Origin: an uncultured Eubacteriales bacterium | GTDB lineage: Bacteria > Bacillota > Clostridia > Christensenellales > UBA1242 | Length of the DNA: 64,000 bases | Direction of reading: 5' to 3' | Assembly (NCBI GenBank): GCA_900551855.1 | Contig: URXM01000006.1 | Coordinates: forward strand, 36,008-100,007 | Part shown: positions 42,743 to 51,839 of the stretch, in pieces | How the letters are laid out: each line of letters opens with the position of its first letter | How positions within the stretch are numbered: the first letter of the stretch is position 1 | Position numbers and translations under genes: made by a program | The notes under the pieces: model-generated | Told to the model about the DNA's origin: nothing | Database searches by the model: none | Seen by the model: only the letters and a program-made list of their open reading frames with translations

Positions 42743-44818
42743 TTATGCTTGTTTTTTACGCTGACCTACAATTGTTTCAGCGATATTCTTTGGAACTTCT
42801 GCATATTTCAAGAATTCCATAGTAAATGTTCCACGGCCTTGTGTTTGAGAACGCAAATCAGTTGCATAACCAAACATTTCTCCAAGAGGAACTTCAGCAT
42901 TAACAACTTGAACGCCTGGTTTTGTTTCGTTTCCAGTCAAAATTCCACGACGAGAAGTAAGGTTGCCCATAACTGTTCCAAGATAATCTTCAGGAACTTC
43001 AACTTGAACTTTCATAATAGGTTCAAGAAGAACTGGGTTTGCCTTAAGAGCACCTTCCTTAAATGCCATAGATCCAGCGATCTTAAATGCCATTTCAGAA
43101 GAGTCAACTTCGTGGTAAGAACCGTCAACAACTGTAACTTTGAAGTCAACAGTTTCATATCCAGCAATTACACCGTTTTTGCTTGCTTCTTGAATACCAT
43201 TGTTGATAGGTTGGATATATTCTTTAGGAATAGAACCACCAACAGTCTTATCTTCAAACACATATCCAGCGCCTGGTTCAAGAGGTTCCATTTCAATGAT
43301 ACAGTGACCATATTGTCCCTTACCACCAGACTGTCTAACAAATTTGCCTTCTGCACGAGTTGCTTTTCTGATTGTTTCCTTGTAAGCAACTTGTGGTTTA
43401 CCAACGTTAGCTTCAACTTTGAATTCTCTGAGCAATCTGTCAACGATAATTTCAAGGTGAAGTTCGCCCATTCCGGCAATAATTGTTTGTCCAGTTTCTT
43501 GATCTGTATATGTTTTGAATGTAGGGTCTTCTTCAGCAAGTTTAACAAGAGCAAGAACCATCTTTTCTTGCATTAACTTTGTTTTAGGTTCAATAGCGAC
43601 TCTAATAACTGGATCTGGGAATTCCATACTTTCAAGAACGATAGGGTTCTTTTCATCACAAAGAGTTTCACCAGTAATAGTGTCTTTAAGACCAACGATA
43701 GCAGCGATGTCTCCAGCGCCAACTTCTTTAATTTCTTCTCTTTGATTTGCGTGCATTCTGATAAGACGACCAACTCTTTCTTTTTCACCCTTGTTTGAGT
43801 TGTAAACATAAGAGCCAGCAACCAATTTTCCAGAGTAAACTCTGAAGAACGCAAGACGACCAACAAATGGGTCTGTCATAATCTTGAAAGCAAGACCAGC
43901 AAATGGAGCATCTTCACTTGGAGCTCTCTTTTCTGTTTCGCCTGTTTCTGGATTTACACCTTCGATATGATCAATATCGAGTGGAGATGGAAGATATTCT
44001 ACCATAGCATCCAAAAGCATTTGAACACCCTTATTTTTGTATGAAGAACCGCAAAGAACAGGAACAAGAGTTCTGTCAATTGTAGCTTTTCTCAAAGCTT
44101 TTTTAAGTTCGTCAATAGAGATTTCTTCGCCTTCAAAATATTTTTCAAGCAAAGCATCATCAGTTTCAACGATTTGTTCAACCATTTCGTTACGAAGTTG
44201 TTGAGCTTTAGCCTTGTATTCTTCTGGAATGTCGATAACATCAATTTTTGTTCCGAGGTCATCTTCATAAACTTCTGCCTTCATAGTCAAAAGATCAATA
44301 ATTCCACTGAATGTGTCAGCTTCACCAATAGGCATTTGAATAGCAATAGGGTTTGTATTCAATCTAGTTCTGATTGATTCAACGCAACCATAAAAATCTG
44401 CAGCGTCTCTATCCATCTTGTTTACATAGATGATAGTAGGAACTTTATATTTTGTAGATTGACGCCAAACTGTTTCTGTCTGTGGTTGAACTTTATCACG
44501 AGCAGAAAGAACAAGAACAGCACCATCAAGAACCTTCAAAGAACGTTCAACTTCAACAGTGAAGTCAACGTGTCCTGGAGTGTCGATAATGTTGATTTTA
44601 TGTCCTTTCCAGAAACAAGTTGTACAAGCAGAAGTAATAGTAATACCTCTTTCTTGCTCTTGAACCATCCAGTCCATTGTGGCAGCACCATCGTGAACTT
44701 CACCTATCTTATGGTTTTTACCGGTATAGAACAAAATTCTTTCAGTTGTTGTTGTTTTACCAGCATCAATGTGAGCCATAATACCAACGTTTCTGGTCAT
44801 TTCTAGGTTTGTAGCCAT
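42743..44818 (-). CDS. fusA: Elongation factor G
   Basis: A 691-aa translocase GTPase. G1 is AHIDAGKTTTTER, G3 DTPGHVDF and G4 NKMDR, and domains II-V are complete. It drives tRNA-mRNA translocation and, with RRF, ribosome recycling. It is third gene of the str operon. Confidence 0.99.
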   Translation of the reverse strand: MATNLEMTRNVGIMAHIDAGKTTTTERILFYTGKNHKIGEVHDGAATMDWMVQEQERGITITSACTTCFWKGHKINIIDTPGHVDFTVEVERSLKVLDGAVLVLSARDKVQPQTETVWRQSTKYKVPTIIYVNKMDRDAADFYGCVESIRTRLNTNPIAIQMPIGEADTFSGIIDLLTMKAEVYEDDLGTKIDVIDIPEEYKAKAQQLRNEMVEQIVETDDALLEKYFEGEEISIDELKKALRKATIDRTLVPVLCGSSYKNKGVQMLLDAMVEYLPSPLDIDHIEGVNPETGETEKRAPSEDAPFAGLAFKIMTDPFVGRLAFFRVYSGKLVAGSYVYNSNKGEKERVGRLIRMHANQREEIKEVGAGDIAAIVGLKDTITGETLCDEKNPIVLESMEFPDPVIRVAIEPKTKLMQEKMVLALVKLAEEDPTFKTYTDQETGQTIIAGMGELHLEIIVDRLLREFKVEANVGKPQVAYKETIRKATRAEGKFVRQSGGKGQYGHCIIEMEPLEPGAGYVFEDKTVGGSIPKEYIQPINNGIQEASKNGVIAGYETVDFKVTVVDGSYHEVDSSEMAFKIAGSMAFKEGALKANPVLLEPIMKVQVEVPEDYLGTVMGNLTSRRGILTGNETKPGVQVVNAEVPLGEMFGYATDLRSQTQGRGTFTMEFLKYAEVPKNIAETIVGQRKKQA

Positions 44819-44980
44819 AAATTTTTCTCCTTATAATATTTTTTCTATCTTCAAACTAATACTGAAAATTTGATAGATTGATTTTCTGTATAACAAGATT
44901 ATTTCCCATTTTGTTTGTCTTAACAACAAATTCCAAAACACAAACAATCTTTCATTAGTGATTTATAAAAACTATAAATC

Positions 44981-45454
44981 TTACCATTTGTAATGTGCAA
45001 AAGCTTTGTTAGCTTCAGCCATTCTGTGCATTTCATCACGCTTTTTAATAGAAGCACCTGCGTTGTTGTAAGCGTCAATAAGTTCGCCAGCAAGTTTTTC
45101 GTTCATATTTCTTTCACCAGTTCTCTTTCTTGCGTTTGAAACAATCCAACGAATAGCAAGTGTTTGTCTTCTATCTGGACGGATTTCCATAGGAACTTGG
45201 TAAGTTGCACCACCAACTCTACGTCCTTTTGTTTCAAGCATAGGTTTAACATTTTCAATTGCTGTCAAGCAAACATCAAGAGGTTCCAAGCTTGTCTTTT
45301 CTTTAATAATATCGAAAGCACCATAAACAATTCTTTGAGCAAGGCCTTTCTTTCCACTCATCATAACTTGGTTGATAAGTTTTGTAACTACCTTGTTGTT
45401 GAAAATTGGATCTGGTAAAACATCTTTCTTAACCGCACTATTTCTTCTTGGCAT
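44981..45454 (-). CDS. rpsG: Ribosomal protein uS7
   Basis: A 157-aa primary 16S-binding protein of the 30S head, starting MPRRNSAVKKDVLPDP. SD AAGGAG. In E. coli S7 represses its own operon; no such site was recognised here. Confidence 0.98.
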   Translation of the reverse strand: MPRRNSAVKKDVLPDPIFNNKVVTKLINQVMMSGKKGLAQRIVYGAFDIIKEKTSLEPLDVCLTAIENVKPMLETKGRRVGGATYQVPMEIRPDRRQTLAIRWIVSNARKRTGERNMNEKLAGELIDAYNNAGASIKKRDEMHRMAEANKAFAHYKW

Positions 45455-45546
45455 TGGTTTTACTCTCCTTTTATCAAAATTTGAATTTTAAAAATAAATA
45501 ATTACATTAACAAGTAATTTTTGCAAAAAACGGAACAAGCAAATTA

Positions 45547-45927
45547 TTATTTGCCAGCCTTAGGTCTTTTTGCACCATATTTAGAACGGCCTTGTTTTCT
45601 GTTTGCAACACCAGCAGTATCAAGAGTTCCACGAATGATGTGATAACGCACACCAGGAAGATCCTTAACACGTCCGCCACGAACGAGAACAACGCTGTGT
45701 TCTTGCAAGTTGTGTCCAATACCAGGGATGTAACAAGTTCCTTCTTGTCCATTTGAAAGTTTTACTCTGGCGATTTTTCTAAGAGCAGAGTTAGGCTTTT
45801 TAGGAGTTGCTGTTCTTACTGACAAGCAAACACCACGCTTCTGAGGGCATTCTTCAAGAAGTGGAGCCTTTTTCTTCTTTTCAAATGATTTTCTTCCATT
45901 TCTTACAAGTTGGTTAAATGTAGGCAT
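45547..45927 (-). CDS. rpsL: Ribosomal protein uS12
   Basis: A 126-aa decoding-centre protein (MPTFNQLVRNGRKSF). The region around TPKKPNSALRK carries the lysine at the usual streptomycin-resistance position, in wild-type form (KKPNS). It is first gene of the str operon, reached only through the leader terminator at 45984-46009. Confidence 0.98.
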   Translation of the reverse strand: MPTFNQLVRNGRKSFEKKKKAPLLEECPQKRGVCLSVRTATPKKPNSALRKIARVKLSNGQEGTCYIPGIGHNLQEHSVVLVRGGRVKDLPGVRYHIIRGTLDTAGVANRKQGRSKYGAKRPKAGK

Positions 45928-45983
45928 ATTTCATATCTCCTTTTGTAGATTTTCAGTTTTAAATCATGAATTGGATTTGTCAT

Positions 45984-46009
45984 AAAAAAGACACGGTTAT
46001 TCCGTGTCA
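45984..46009 (-). terminator. Intrinsic terminator inside the str operon leader
   Basis: Minus strand GACACGG (46008-46002), loop, CCGTGTC (45996-45990), then six Ts. It stands 57 bp before the rpsL ATG and after about 215 nt of leader. No second promoter is seen between it and rpsL. Confidence 0.85.
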
Positions 46010-46224
46010 ATGAAAAATGCTTTTAGATGTTAAACATGAACAACACAATCATAAATTTTTATGACTTTGAAAAGCTCACTTTTCAAATCGGTGAGGTTTG
46101 TGACCCTTTTCCTGTCGTTTGAACTCAATCAAACTATGCTGAAACTGAAAACTCAAATCAGCTCGTCACCTGTTGTTTGTTTATGCTTAAGAATTTAAGC
46201 ATTGCTTCCGACAACGAAACACAA
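46010..46224 (-). promoter_or_regulatory. Long structured leader RNA of the str operon
   Basis: About 215 nt of non-coding transcript. It starts with a stem AAGCATTG/CAATGCTT, then GCTTAA-ATTC-TTAAGC. A branched region is closed by GGTGA/TCACC and includes GTTTGA/TCAAAC. A 9-bp perfect hairpin TTTGAAAAG-TGAG-CTTTTCAAA comes next, followed by the terminator. I recognise no known riboswitch or T-box motif. It may be an attenuator or a stable small RNA. Confidence 0.6.
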
Positions 46225-46229
46225 TGCTT

Positions 46230-46258
46230 ATTATAAATATGTTTATGCTTTTTGTCAA
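46230..46258 (-). promoter_or_regulatory. Consensus str operon promoter
   Basis: Minus strand TTGACA (46258-46253), exactly 17 bp, TATAAT (46235-46230): a perfect promoter. Confidence 0.92.
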
Positions 46259-46287
46259 GTATTTACAAGATAAATTTCAAATAAATT

Positions 46288-46629
46288 TTACCTTCTTCTA
46301 CGGGCTCTTTTGCGCTTTACATATTGCCCTTGCATAACAGCAAGTCTCAGCCCCAAACTGTCACCTACAAGCGATGGTCCCAAAACTCCATTTTTAAAAT
46401 AAATTGGATTTGTAGGTTTCCAGCAAGCAGGACATTCTGCATTGTTGCAAGTCAAATAAAGGCTACGTCCAGAACCAACAGAAGCTCTCAAAGATTCATC
46501 AATTGCCCAAGTAATAACCTGTGGCAAAATAGAACCAATTTTCAATTTTTTCTTTCTCTCACCTGGTTCTGTACCAATTGGCACCATTTCAACAGACAAA
46601 TTTTGCTTACAAACAGGACATTTAGCCAT
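46288..46629 (-). CDS. Basic zinc-ribbon protein of unknown function
   Basis: A 113-aa protein with CPVCKQNL at the N-terminus, a second pair CNNAECPAC near residue 67, and a strongly basic tail (KRKRARRRR). This suggests a zinc-binding nucleic-acid or ribosome-associated protein. It sits between ligA and the str operon, 29 bp after ligA. No family was recognised. Confidence 0.75.
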   Translation of the reverse strand: MAKCPVCKQNLSVEMVPIGTEPGERKKKLKIGSILPQVITWAIDESLRASVGSGRSLYLTCNNAECPACWKPTNPIYFKNGVLGPSLVGDSLGLRLAVMQGQYVKRKRARRRR

Positions 46630-46658
46630 ATGTTTCTCCTAATATTAGTATAACACAA

Positions 46659-48620
46659 TTATCTTTTGATATCAAGAAATTTAGAGACAAACTCATCTTC
46701 GCTTAAAACAGGCACTCCCAAAGATTTAGCCTTGTCAAGTTTACTACCCGCTTCCTCGCCTGCCAAAACATAAGTGGTGTTTTTAGAAACAGAAGTTGCA
46801 GTCTTCCCGCCATTATCTTCAATTATCTTTGTCATCTCGCTTCGAGAATAGTTTGGCAAAGTTCCGGTAAGTACAAAAGTCATGCCAGCAAATATATCAG
46901 ATTTTGGAGCACTTTCATCAGAAACAACCACTCCCACTTCAAACAATCTTTCAATTTCTTTCAAATTGTCTTCATCTTTAAAAAATTCGATGATGTTATT
47001 TGCAATGATATCTCCAATGTCTTCAACTGCATACAACTGCTCATAAGTTGCATTTTTAAAGCCTTCAAAAGTCTTAAAGGCTTTTGCCAAGTCTTTTGCA
47101 GTTTTGATGCCCACTTCACTTATTCCAATTCCATAAATAAATCTAAAAAGTTCGATATGTTTGCTTTTCTCTAAACTTGAAAGCACATTCTCTGCCTTTT
47201 TATCCTTAAATTTTTCAAGCCCAACAAGTTGTTCTTTTGTAAGTTTATATAAATCAGAATAATGTCTAATACCCAAATCATTATAAAATTGGATAATTGT
47301 TTTTTCTGACAAGCCTTCAATGTTGAATGCTTCTCTTTCTACAAAATGTGTAAGTCTTGCCACAATTTGCTCTTTGCAGTTGTCGTGATTTGGACAGAAA
47401 ATCAAAGGTCCTTTTTTGATCAATGGTGTTTGACAACAAGGGCAAACTTTTGGTTCTTCAATCACAACAGAGTTGTCATATTTTTCAGCAAGCCCCAAAA
47501 CTTCAGGTATAACTTCATTGCTTCTTCTTATAAACACTCTGCTGTTTATATAAACATTTTTCTTTCTTATATCTTCAATGTTGTTTAATGTCGCCCTAGA
47601 GATTGTCGCACCGGCAAGTTCAACAGGTTCCAAAATTGCAGTTGGAGAAACCTTTCCACTTCTCCCCACTTGCCAAACAACATCTTTAAGCATTGTAGAA
47701 ACTTCTTCAGCTTCAAACTTATAGGCTCTTGCCCATTTAGGAAATTTGTTTGTGTAGCCAATTTCTTCACGAGGCGCAACTTCATTAAGTTTTACAACAG
47801 CCCCGTCAATCATAACATCAAGATTTGTTTTTTCTAAATCAATTTGATTTATGATATCTTCTGCCTCTGCTTCTGTTTTAACAACTTTAAAGAAATCTCC
47901 AGTTTTAAAACCATTTTGTTTTATAAATTCATGCATTTCTGCTTGAGTGTCAAAAGTTTTGTTCTCGGCAAACAAAACAGCATAGCAAAAATAGTCTAAT
48001 TGCCTTTTTGCCGTCTCTTTTGGGTCAAGGTTTCTAATTGCCCCAGCCACACCATTTCTTGGATTTTTAAGCGGTTCTTCGGCTGTTTTGTTGTATCTTT
48101 TAAAGCTTGAGTTTGTCATCATTCCTTCGCCCTGCAAAATCAATTTGCCTTTGAAAGGGATTTCAAGAGGCACACTCTTAATTGTCCTTACCTGCTCTGT
48201 GACATCTTCTCCAATCTCACCATTGCCACGAGTGGTTGCACTTACATATTTTCCATCATGGTATTCGGTGACAATTGTCAAACCGTCAAACTTATATTCA
48301 ACAGCAAAAGTTGGATTTTTGACATACTTTTTCATGTCAGCAAAAAAGTCTCTAAGTTCGCTGAAAGAACGAACTTTCCCCATAGAATAAAGCCTAACTT
48401 CGTGTTTTCTCTTAACAAACTTGTCAAGGACATCTCCACCTACTCTTTGTGTTGGAGAGTTTGGCAAAACAACACCAGTTTCTTTTTCAAGGTCAACAAG
48501 TTCATCATAAAGTTTGTCATATTCTTTATCAGAAATTGTTGGATTGTCAAGTTCGTAATAATTTCTGTTGTGCATCAAAATGACATCAACCAGTTCCTTC
48601 ATTCTGTCCAACTTATTCAT
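46659..48620 (-). CDS. ligA: NAD-dependent DNA ligase
   Basis: A 653-aa protein. The start is at MNKLDRMKEL after GGAGGAAG, overlapping the end of pcrA by 8 bp. The NAD-binding Ia domain is followed by the adenylation motif YKFDG (catalytic Lys), the OB fold, a Cys4 zinc finger (CPCC...CPNHDNC), HhH repeats and a C-terminal BRCT domain (FAGMTFVLTGTLPNYSRSEM). It seals nicks in replication and repair. Slightly short of the usual 670 aa but complete. Confidence 0.97.
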   Translation of the reverse strand: MNKLDRMKELVDVILMHNRNYYELDNPTISDKEYDKLYDELVDLEKETGVVLPNSPTQRVGGDVLDKFVKRKHEVRLYSMGKVRSFSELRDFFADMKKYVKNPTFAVEYKFDGLTIVTEYHDGKYVSATTRGNGEIGEDVTEQVRTIKSVPLEIPFKGKLILQGEGMMTNSSFKRYNKTAEEPLKNPRNGVAGAIRNLDPKETAKRQLDYFCYAVLFAENKTFDTQAEMHEFIKQNGFKTGDFFKVVKTEAEAEDIINQIDLEKTNLDVMIDGAVVKLNEVAPREEIGYTNKFPKWARAYKFEAEEVSTMLKDVVWQVGRSGKVSPTAILEPVELAGATISRATLNNIEDIRKKNVYINSRVFIRRSNEVIPEVLGLAEKYDNSVVIEEPKVCPCCQTPLIKKGPLIFCPNHDNCKEQIVARLTHFVEREAFNIEGLSEKTIIQFYNDLGIRHYSDLYKLTKEQLVGLEKFKDKKAENVLSSLEKSKHIELFRFIYGIGISEVGIKTAKDLAKAFKTFEGFKNATYEQLYAVEDIGDIIANNIIEFFKDEDNLKEIERLFEVGVVVSDESAPKSDIFAGMTFVLTGTLPNYSRSEMTKIIEDNGGKTATSVSKNTTYVLAGEEAGSKLDKAKSLGVPVLSEDEFVSKFLDIKR

Positions 48621-50739
48621 TGTCTTCCTCCACTTTCTCAAGATTTTTAGAATTCAGCATAATTTCTTTTATTCCAAAATCGTCAAAATCAATCTTTCCC
48701 ACAAAGCCATCATCAGATATGGAAACAATTTTCCCTTCTCCATATCTTGCCAAATAAACTTTATCTCCAACCTTATAACCACTGTCAAAAACATCGTCAT
48801 CTTTGCTACTTTCAAAAAAGTTGTCATTTGCAGTAATTTTTGGCTTCTTTTTGTCAACTATACCAAGTTCTTTCAAAAATCTACTTTCCATTTGGAAATT
48901 GCTCTTTCCATACATATATCTTTTGCAAGCATGTATAAGATAAATTTTTTCTTCTGCTCTTGTGATTGCAACATACATCAGCCTGCGTTCTTCTTCCATT
49001 TCAGCATTAGAATATGTTGCACGCGCAAGTGGGAAAATACCTTCTTCAAGTCCTACCACAAACACCACTCTAAATTCAAGCCCCTTGACAGAGTGAATTG
49101 TGGCAACAGAAACAAAGTTGTTTTCTTGTATTTCATCACTGTCGCTTTTGAGCATAACATTTGCAAGATAATCAGAAAGCGTAGCCCCTTCATTTTCATC
49201 TGCAAACTCTTGAACACTTGAAATCAAACTGTCGATGTTTCCAAGTTTGTTTATGGCATCTTCATCTTTTCCTGCATACGCCTCTGCAATTTTGAAAACT
49301 TTGACTACCTTCTCAACAAATTCAACAAGAGAAATTGAACCAATTTGCTCCTTCAGTTTTTTGATATTTTCAACAAAACTTTCAAGTTTGGAATAATATC
49401 TAGAAAACTTAAATTTGTCACTAAGCAAATATTCCAAAACAGTTTTGTCTTCTGCTTCATTTTGCAAATTTGCAATCGCAACATCACCTATTCCACGCTT
49501 TGGGAAGTTGATAATTTTAAAGAGAGAAATCTCATCTTTTGGATTAACAAAAATAGATAAATATGCCAAAATAATTTTTATTTCTGCACGCTCATAAAAC
49601 TTATACCCACCATAAATTTTATAAGGTATTTGATAGGTCATAAGCCCCTCTTCAATAGGTCTAGAGAGAGCATTTACACGCATCAAAACTGCAAATTCAT
49701 TATAAGAATATCCTTGGTCGATAAGTTCTTCAATCGTCTTTGCCACAAACATAGCTTCATCACGCTCATCAAACGCAGTGTAAACAACTGGTGCTGAGCC
49801 ATCTTCTTTTTCTGTCCAAAGATTTTTCTTCAAACGCTCACTGTTGTTTGCAATCACATTATTTGCAAGCGTCAAAATGTTTTTTGTTGAGCGATAATTC
49901 CTTTCAAGTTTGAAAACTTTAACATCATCAAAATCATTTTTTAAATTGAAGATATTTTTAAAGTTTGCACCACGCCAAGAATAAATACATTGGTCTTCAT
50001 CTCCAACAACAAACAAGTTTTTATGGACAGACGCCAAAAGTTTGATAAGTTTGTATTGTACAAGATTTGTGTCTTGAAATTCATCAACCAAAATATAACG
50101 AAATCTCTCGGCATATTTCAAAAGCACATCTTTGTAGTTGTTAAACAAAAAGAGAGTTTTGTTCAATAAATCATCAAAATCAAGTGCATTATTTTTGTGC
50201 AAATAGTCTTCATATTGATAGCAAACTTTTTGATAATTTCTTACGTCAGTTTTGTTTACATATTCTTGCAAAGAAGAAAAATATTCATCAATATCAAGAC
50301 CTTTATTTTTAATGTTGTCAAGGTGAGAATCAATCTTTGAAAGATCGTCATCTTGAAGGTTGTTTTTCTTCAAAAGTTCTTTCAAAATCTTGTCTCTGTC
50401 ATTTTCATCAATGATGGTAAAGTTTTTGTCGTAACCATCCATATATTGAATATTCTCTCTCAAAATTCTCACGCACATAGAGTGAAATGTAGAAATCCAA
50501 ATGTTGCTGTTGCACATTTTTGCCACTCTTTCTTTCATTTCATTTGTCGCCTTGTTTGTAAAAGTGATTGCCAAAATATTGTATGGAGAAACGCCATGCT
50601 CAATCAAATAGCAAATTCTGTGCGTCAAAAGTCTAGTTTTGCCACTGCCTGCTCCTGCAGTAACCAAAACAACGCCATCAGTCTGTAAAAGTGCTTTTTT
50701 CTGTTCTTCATTGAGAGAATTTATATCATAGCCATTCAT
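48613..50739 (-). CDS. pcrA: ATP-dependent DNA helicase PcrA/UvrD
   Basis: A 708-aa SF1A helicase with Walker A GAGSGKT, Walker B VDEFQD, motif III GDEDQCIYSWRGA, and motif VI ALTRA-type sequence VAITRAEEKIY. The C-terminal Tudor-like domain includes VGDKVYLARYGEGKIV, which in PcrA binds RNA polymerase. pcrA-ligA adjacency is standard in Firmicutes. The ATG at 50739 has no SD; an in-frame TTG lies 8 codons upstream. Confidence 0.95.
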   Translation of the reverse strand: MNGYDINSLNEEQKKALLQTDGVVLVTAGAGSGKTRLLTHRICYLIEHGVSPYNILAITFTNKATNEMKERVAKMCNSNIWISTFHSMCVRILRENIQYMDGYDKNFTIIDENDRDKILKELLKKNNLQDDDLSKIDSHLDNIKNKGLDIDEYFSSLQEYVNKTDVRNYQKVCYQYEDYLHKNNALDFDDLLNKTLFLFNNYKDVLLKYAERFRYILVDEFQDTNLVQYKLIKLLASVHKNLFVVGDEDQCIYSWRGANFKNIFNLKNDFDDVKVFKLERNYRSTKNILTLANNVIANNSERLKKNLWTEKEDGSAPVVYTAFDERDEAMFVAKTIEELIDQGYSYNEFAVLMRVNALSRPIEEGLMTYQIPYKIYGGYKFYERAEIKIILAYLSIFVNPKDEISLFKIINFPKRGIGDVAIANLQNEAEDKTVLEYLLSDKFKFSRYYSKLESFVENIKKLKEQIGSISLVEFVEKVVKVFKIAEAYAGKDEDAINKLGNIDSLISSVQEFADENEGATLSDYLANVMLKSDSDEIQENNFVSVATIHSVKGLEFRVVFVVGLEEGIFPLARATYSNAEMEEERRLMYVAITRAEEKIYLIHACKRYMYGKSNFQMESRFLKELGIVDKKKPKITANDNFFESSKDDDVFDSGYKVGDKVYLARYGEGKIVSISDDGFVGKIDFDDFGIKEIMLNSKNLEKVEEDNE

Positions 50740-50774
50740 AAAAAATATTTTACCATAAAACAAGAATTTTGCAA

Positions 50775-50806
50775 AAGAAAAAACAGACCAAACTTGGTCT
50801 GTTTAA
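50775..50806 (-). terminator. Terminator after rpsU
   Basis: AAACAGACCAA (50781-50791) pairs with TTGGTCTGTTT (50794-50804), with a T-run leftward. Confidence 0.85.
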
Positions 50807-50812
50807 AATTTA

Positions 50813-51007
50813 TTAACCTCTTTTTCTAGCTCTTTTTCTAGCTTGTTCACTTTTCTTCTTTTTAGCAACGCTAGGTTTGTCGTATGCTTCTTTTTTTCTT
50901 ATATCACCGATAATACCATCTTTTTGGCATTTTCTTTTAAAACGTTTCAATGCACTTTCAAGAGATTCATTTTCGCCTACTTTAACTGTTGTCAACTTTC
51001 TCACCAC
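50813..51007 (-). CDS. rpsU: Ribosomal protein bS21
   Basis: A 64-aa basic protein (TVKVGENESLESALKRFKRKCQKDG, with a Lys/Arg-rich end). It is needed for initiation on many mRNAs. It has its own promoter and a good SD (AAGGTGG). Confidence 0.96.
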   Translation of the reverse strand: MVRKLTTVKVGENESLESALKRFKRKCQKDGIIGDIRKKEAYDKPSVAKKKKSEQARKRARKRG

Positions 51008-51034
51008 CTTTCAAGGTCACAATTTTCGTTTAAT

Positions 51035-51063
51035 ATACTATCATATCTTATGATAATTGTCAA
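51035..51063 (-). promoter_or_regulatory. rpsU promoter
   Basis: Minus strand TTGACA (51063-51058), 17 bp, TAGTAT (51040-51035). Confidence 0.75.
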
Positions 51064-51083
51064 GCGTTTAACACAAAACGCCA

Positions 51084-51830
51084 TCAAATTTCTGCTTCTT
51101 CTACCTTTTTGTTTCTGCGAAAAACAGTTTTATAATCAAGCACAACATACAAAAGCAAAAGCACAATGATTGCAGTCACTGACATAACCACCCAACCAGG
51201 AACTCCAGGTATAACAAAAGGCATGCCACTGTCGAAATATAAATAGTCTCCAGGATAGCCAAGCATAGCAGCAATTCCAAGAGAGTTAATTACATGGATT
51301 AAAAGCCCAACAATAACCAACCAGAATTTTTTGATAGAAGGACGGAAGGATCCACTTACATATTCAAAAACAGGAATAAACACCAAAGCTGTGTGTTGAA
51401 GCAAACTCTTCAAAATAGGGAAAGTGAAATATGCATCATAAAAGATACCTTGAGGCATTGCAAAAGTCAACAATCCTCCTACAAAACCAAACACATAAAA
51501 CATTTCTTTCATAGGTTTGCAATCTGTAAGCACGGCAATAGGAATCAAAATACCATTCAAATTGCAAGCATAAAATGGCCACAAAGAAAGAAAATCATCT
51601 CCCCTGCAAACATAGACAATTCTCCAAACAACTTCAAACACAATTTGGAAAGTTGCGATAGAATATAACACAACTTTTTTAGCCTTTGCACTGATATGTT
51701 TGCTCCCCGCAATCAAAGCAAGTATGACAGTAAGCGCCAAAATAACACCAACAGACACAAAATGTATCATTGTGTAATCATAATCCCCAGGCAACCCATT
51801 CTTGCCATACAACCAATCTACAAAAGACAT
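51084..51830 (-). CDS. YwaF/TIGR02206-like integral membrane protein
   Basis: A 248-aa protein with about six membrane helices. The pattern LWPFYACNLNGILIPIAVLT followed by GGLLTFAMPQGIF and a conserved His in LLQHTALVFIPVF matches the YwaF/TMEM164-type family. Function is not established. It lies between mtaB and rpsU. Confidence 0.8.
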   Translation of the reverse strand: MSFVDWLYGKNGLPGDYDYTMIHFVSVGVILALTVILALIAGSKHISAKAKKVVLYSIATFQIVFEVVWRIVYVCRGDDFLSLWPFYACNLNGILIPIAVLTDCKPMKEMFYVFGFVGGLLTFAMPQGIFYDAYFTFPILKSLLQHTALVFIPVFEYVSGSFRPSIKKFWLVIVGLLIHVINSLGIAAMLGYPGDYLYFDSGMPFVIPGVPGWVVMSVTAIIVLLLLYVVLDYKTVFRRNKKVEEAEI

Positions 51831-51839
51831 AAACTTCTC

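Noticed and set aside
46010..46224. T-box, 6S RNA or a known riboswitch as explanation of the str leader
   Set aside because: No T-box antiterminator motif or recognised riboswitch core is present, and the 5' and 3' ends do not pair as in 6S RNA.
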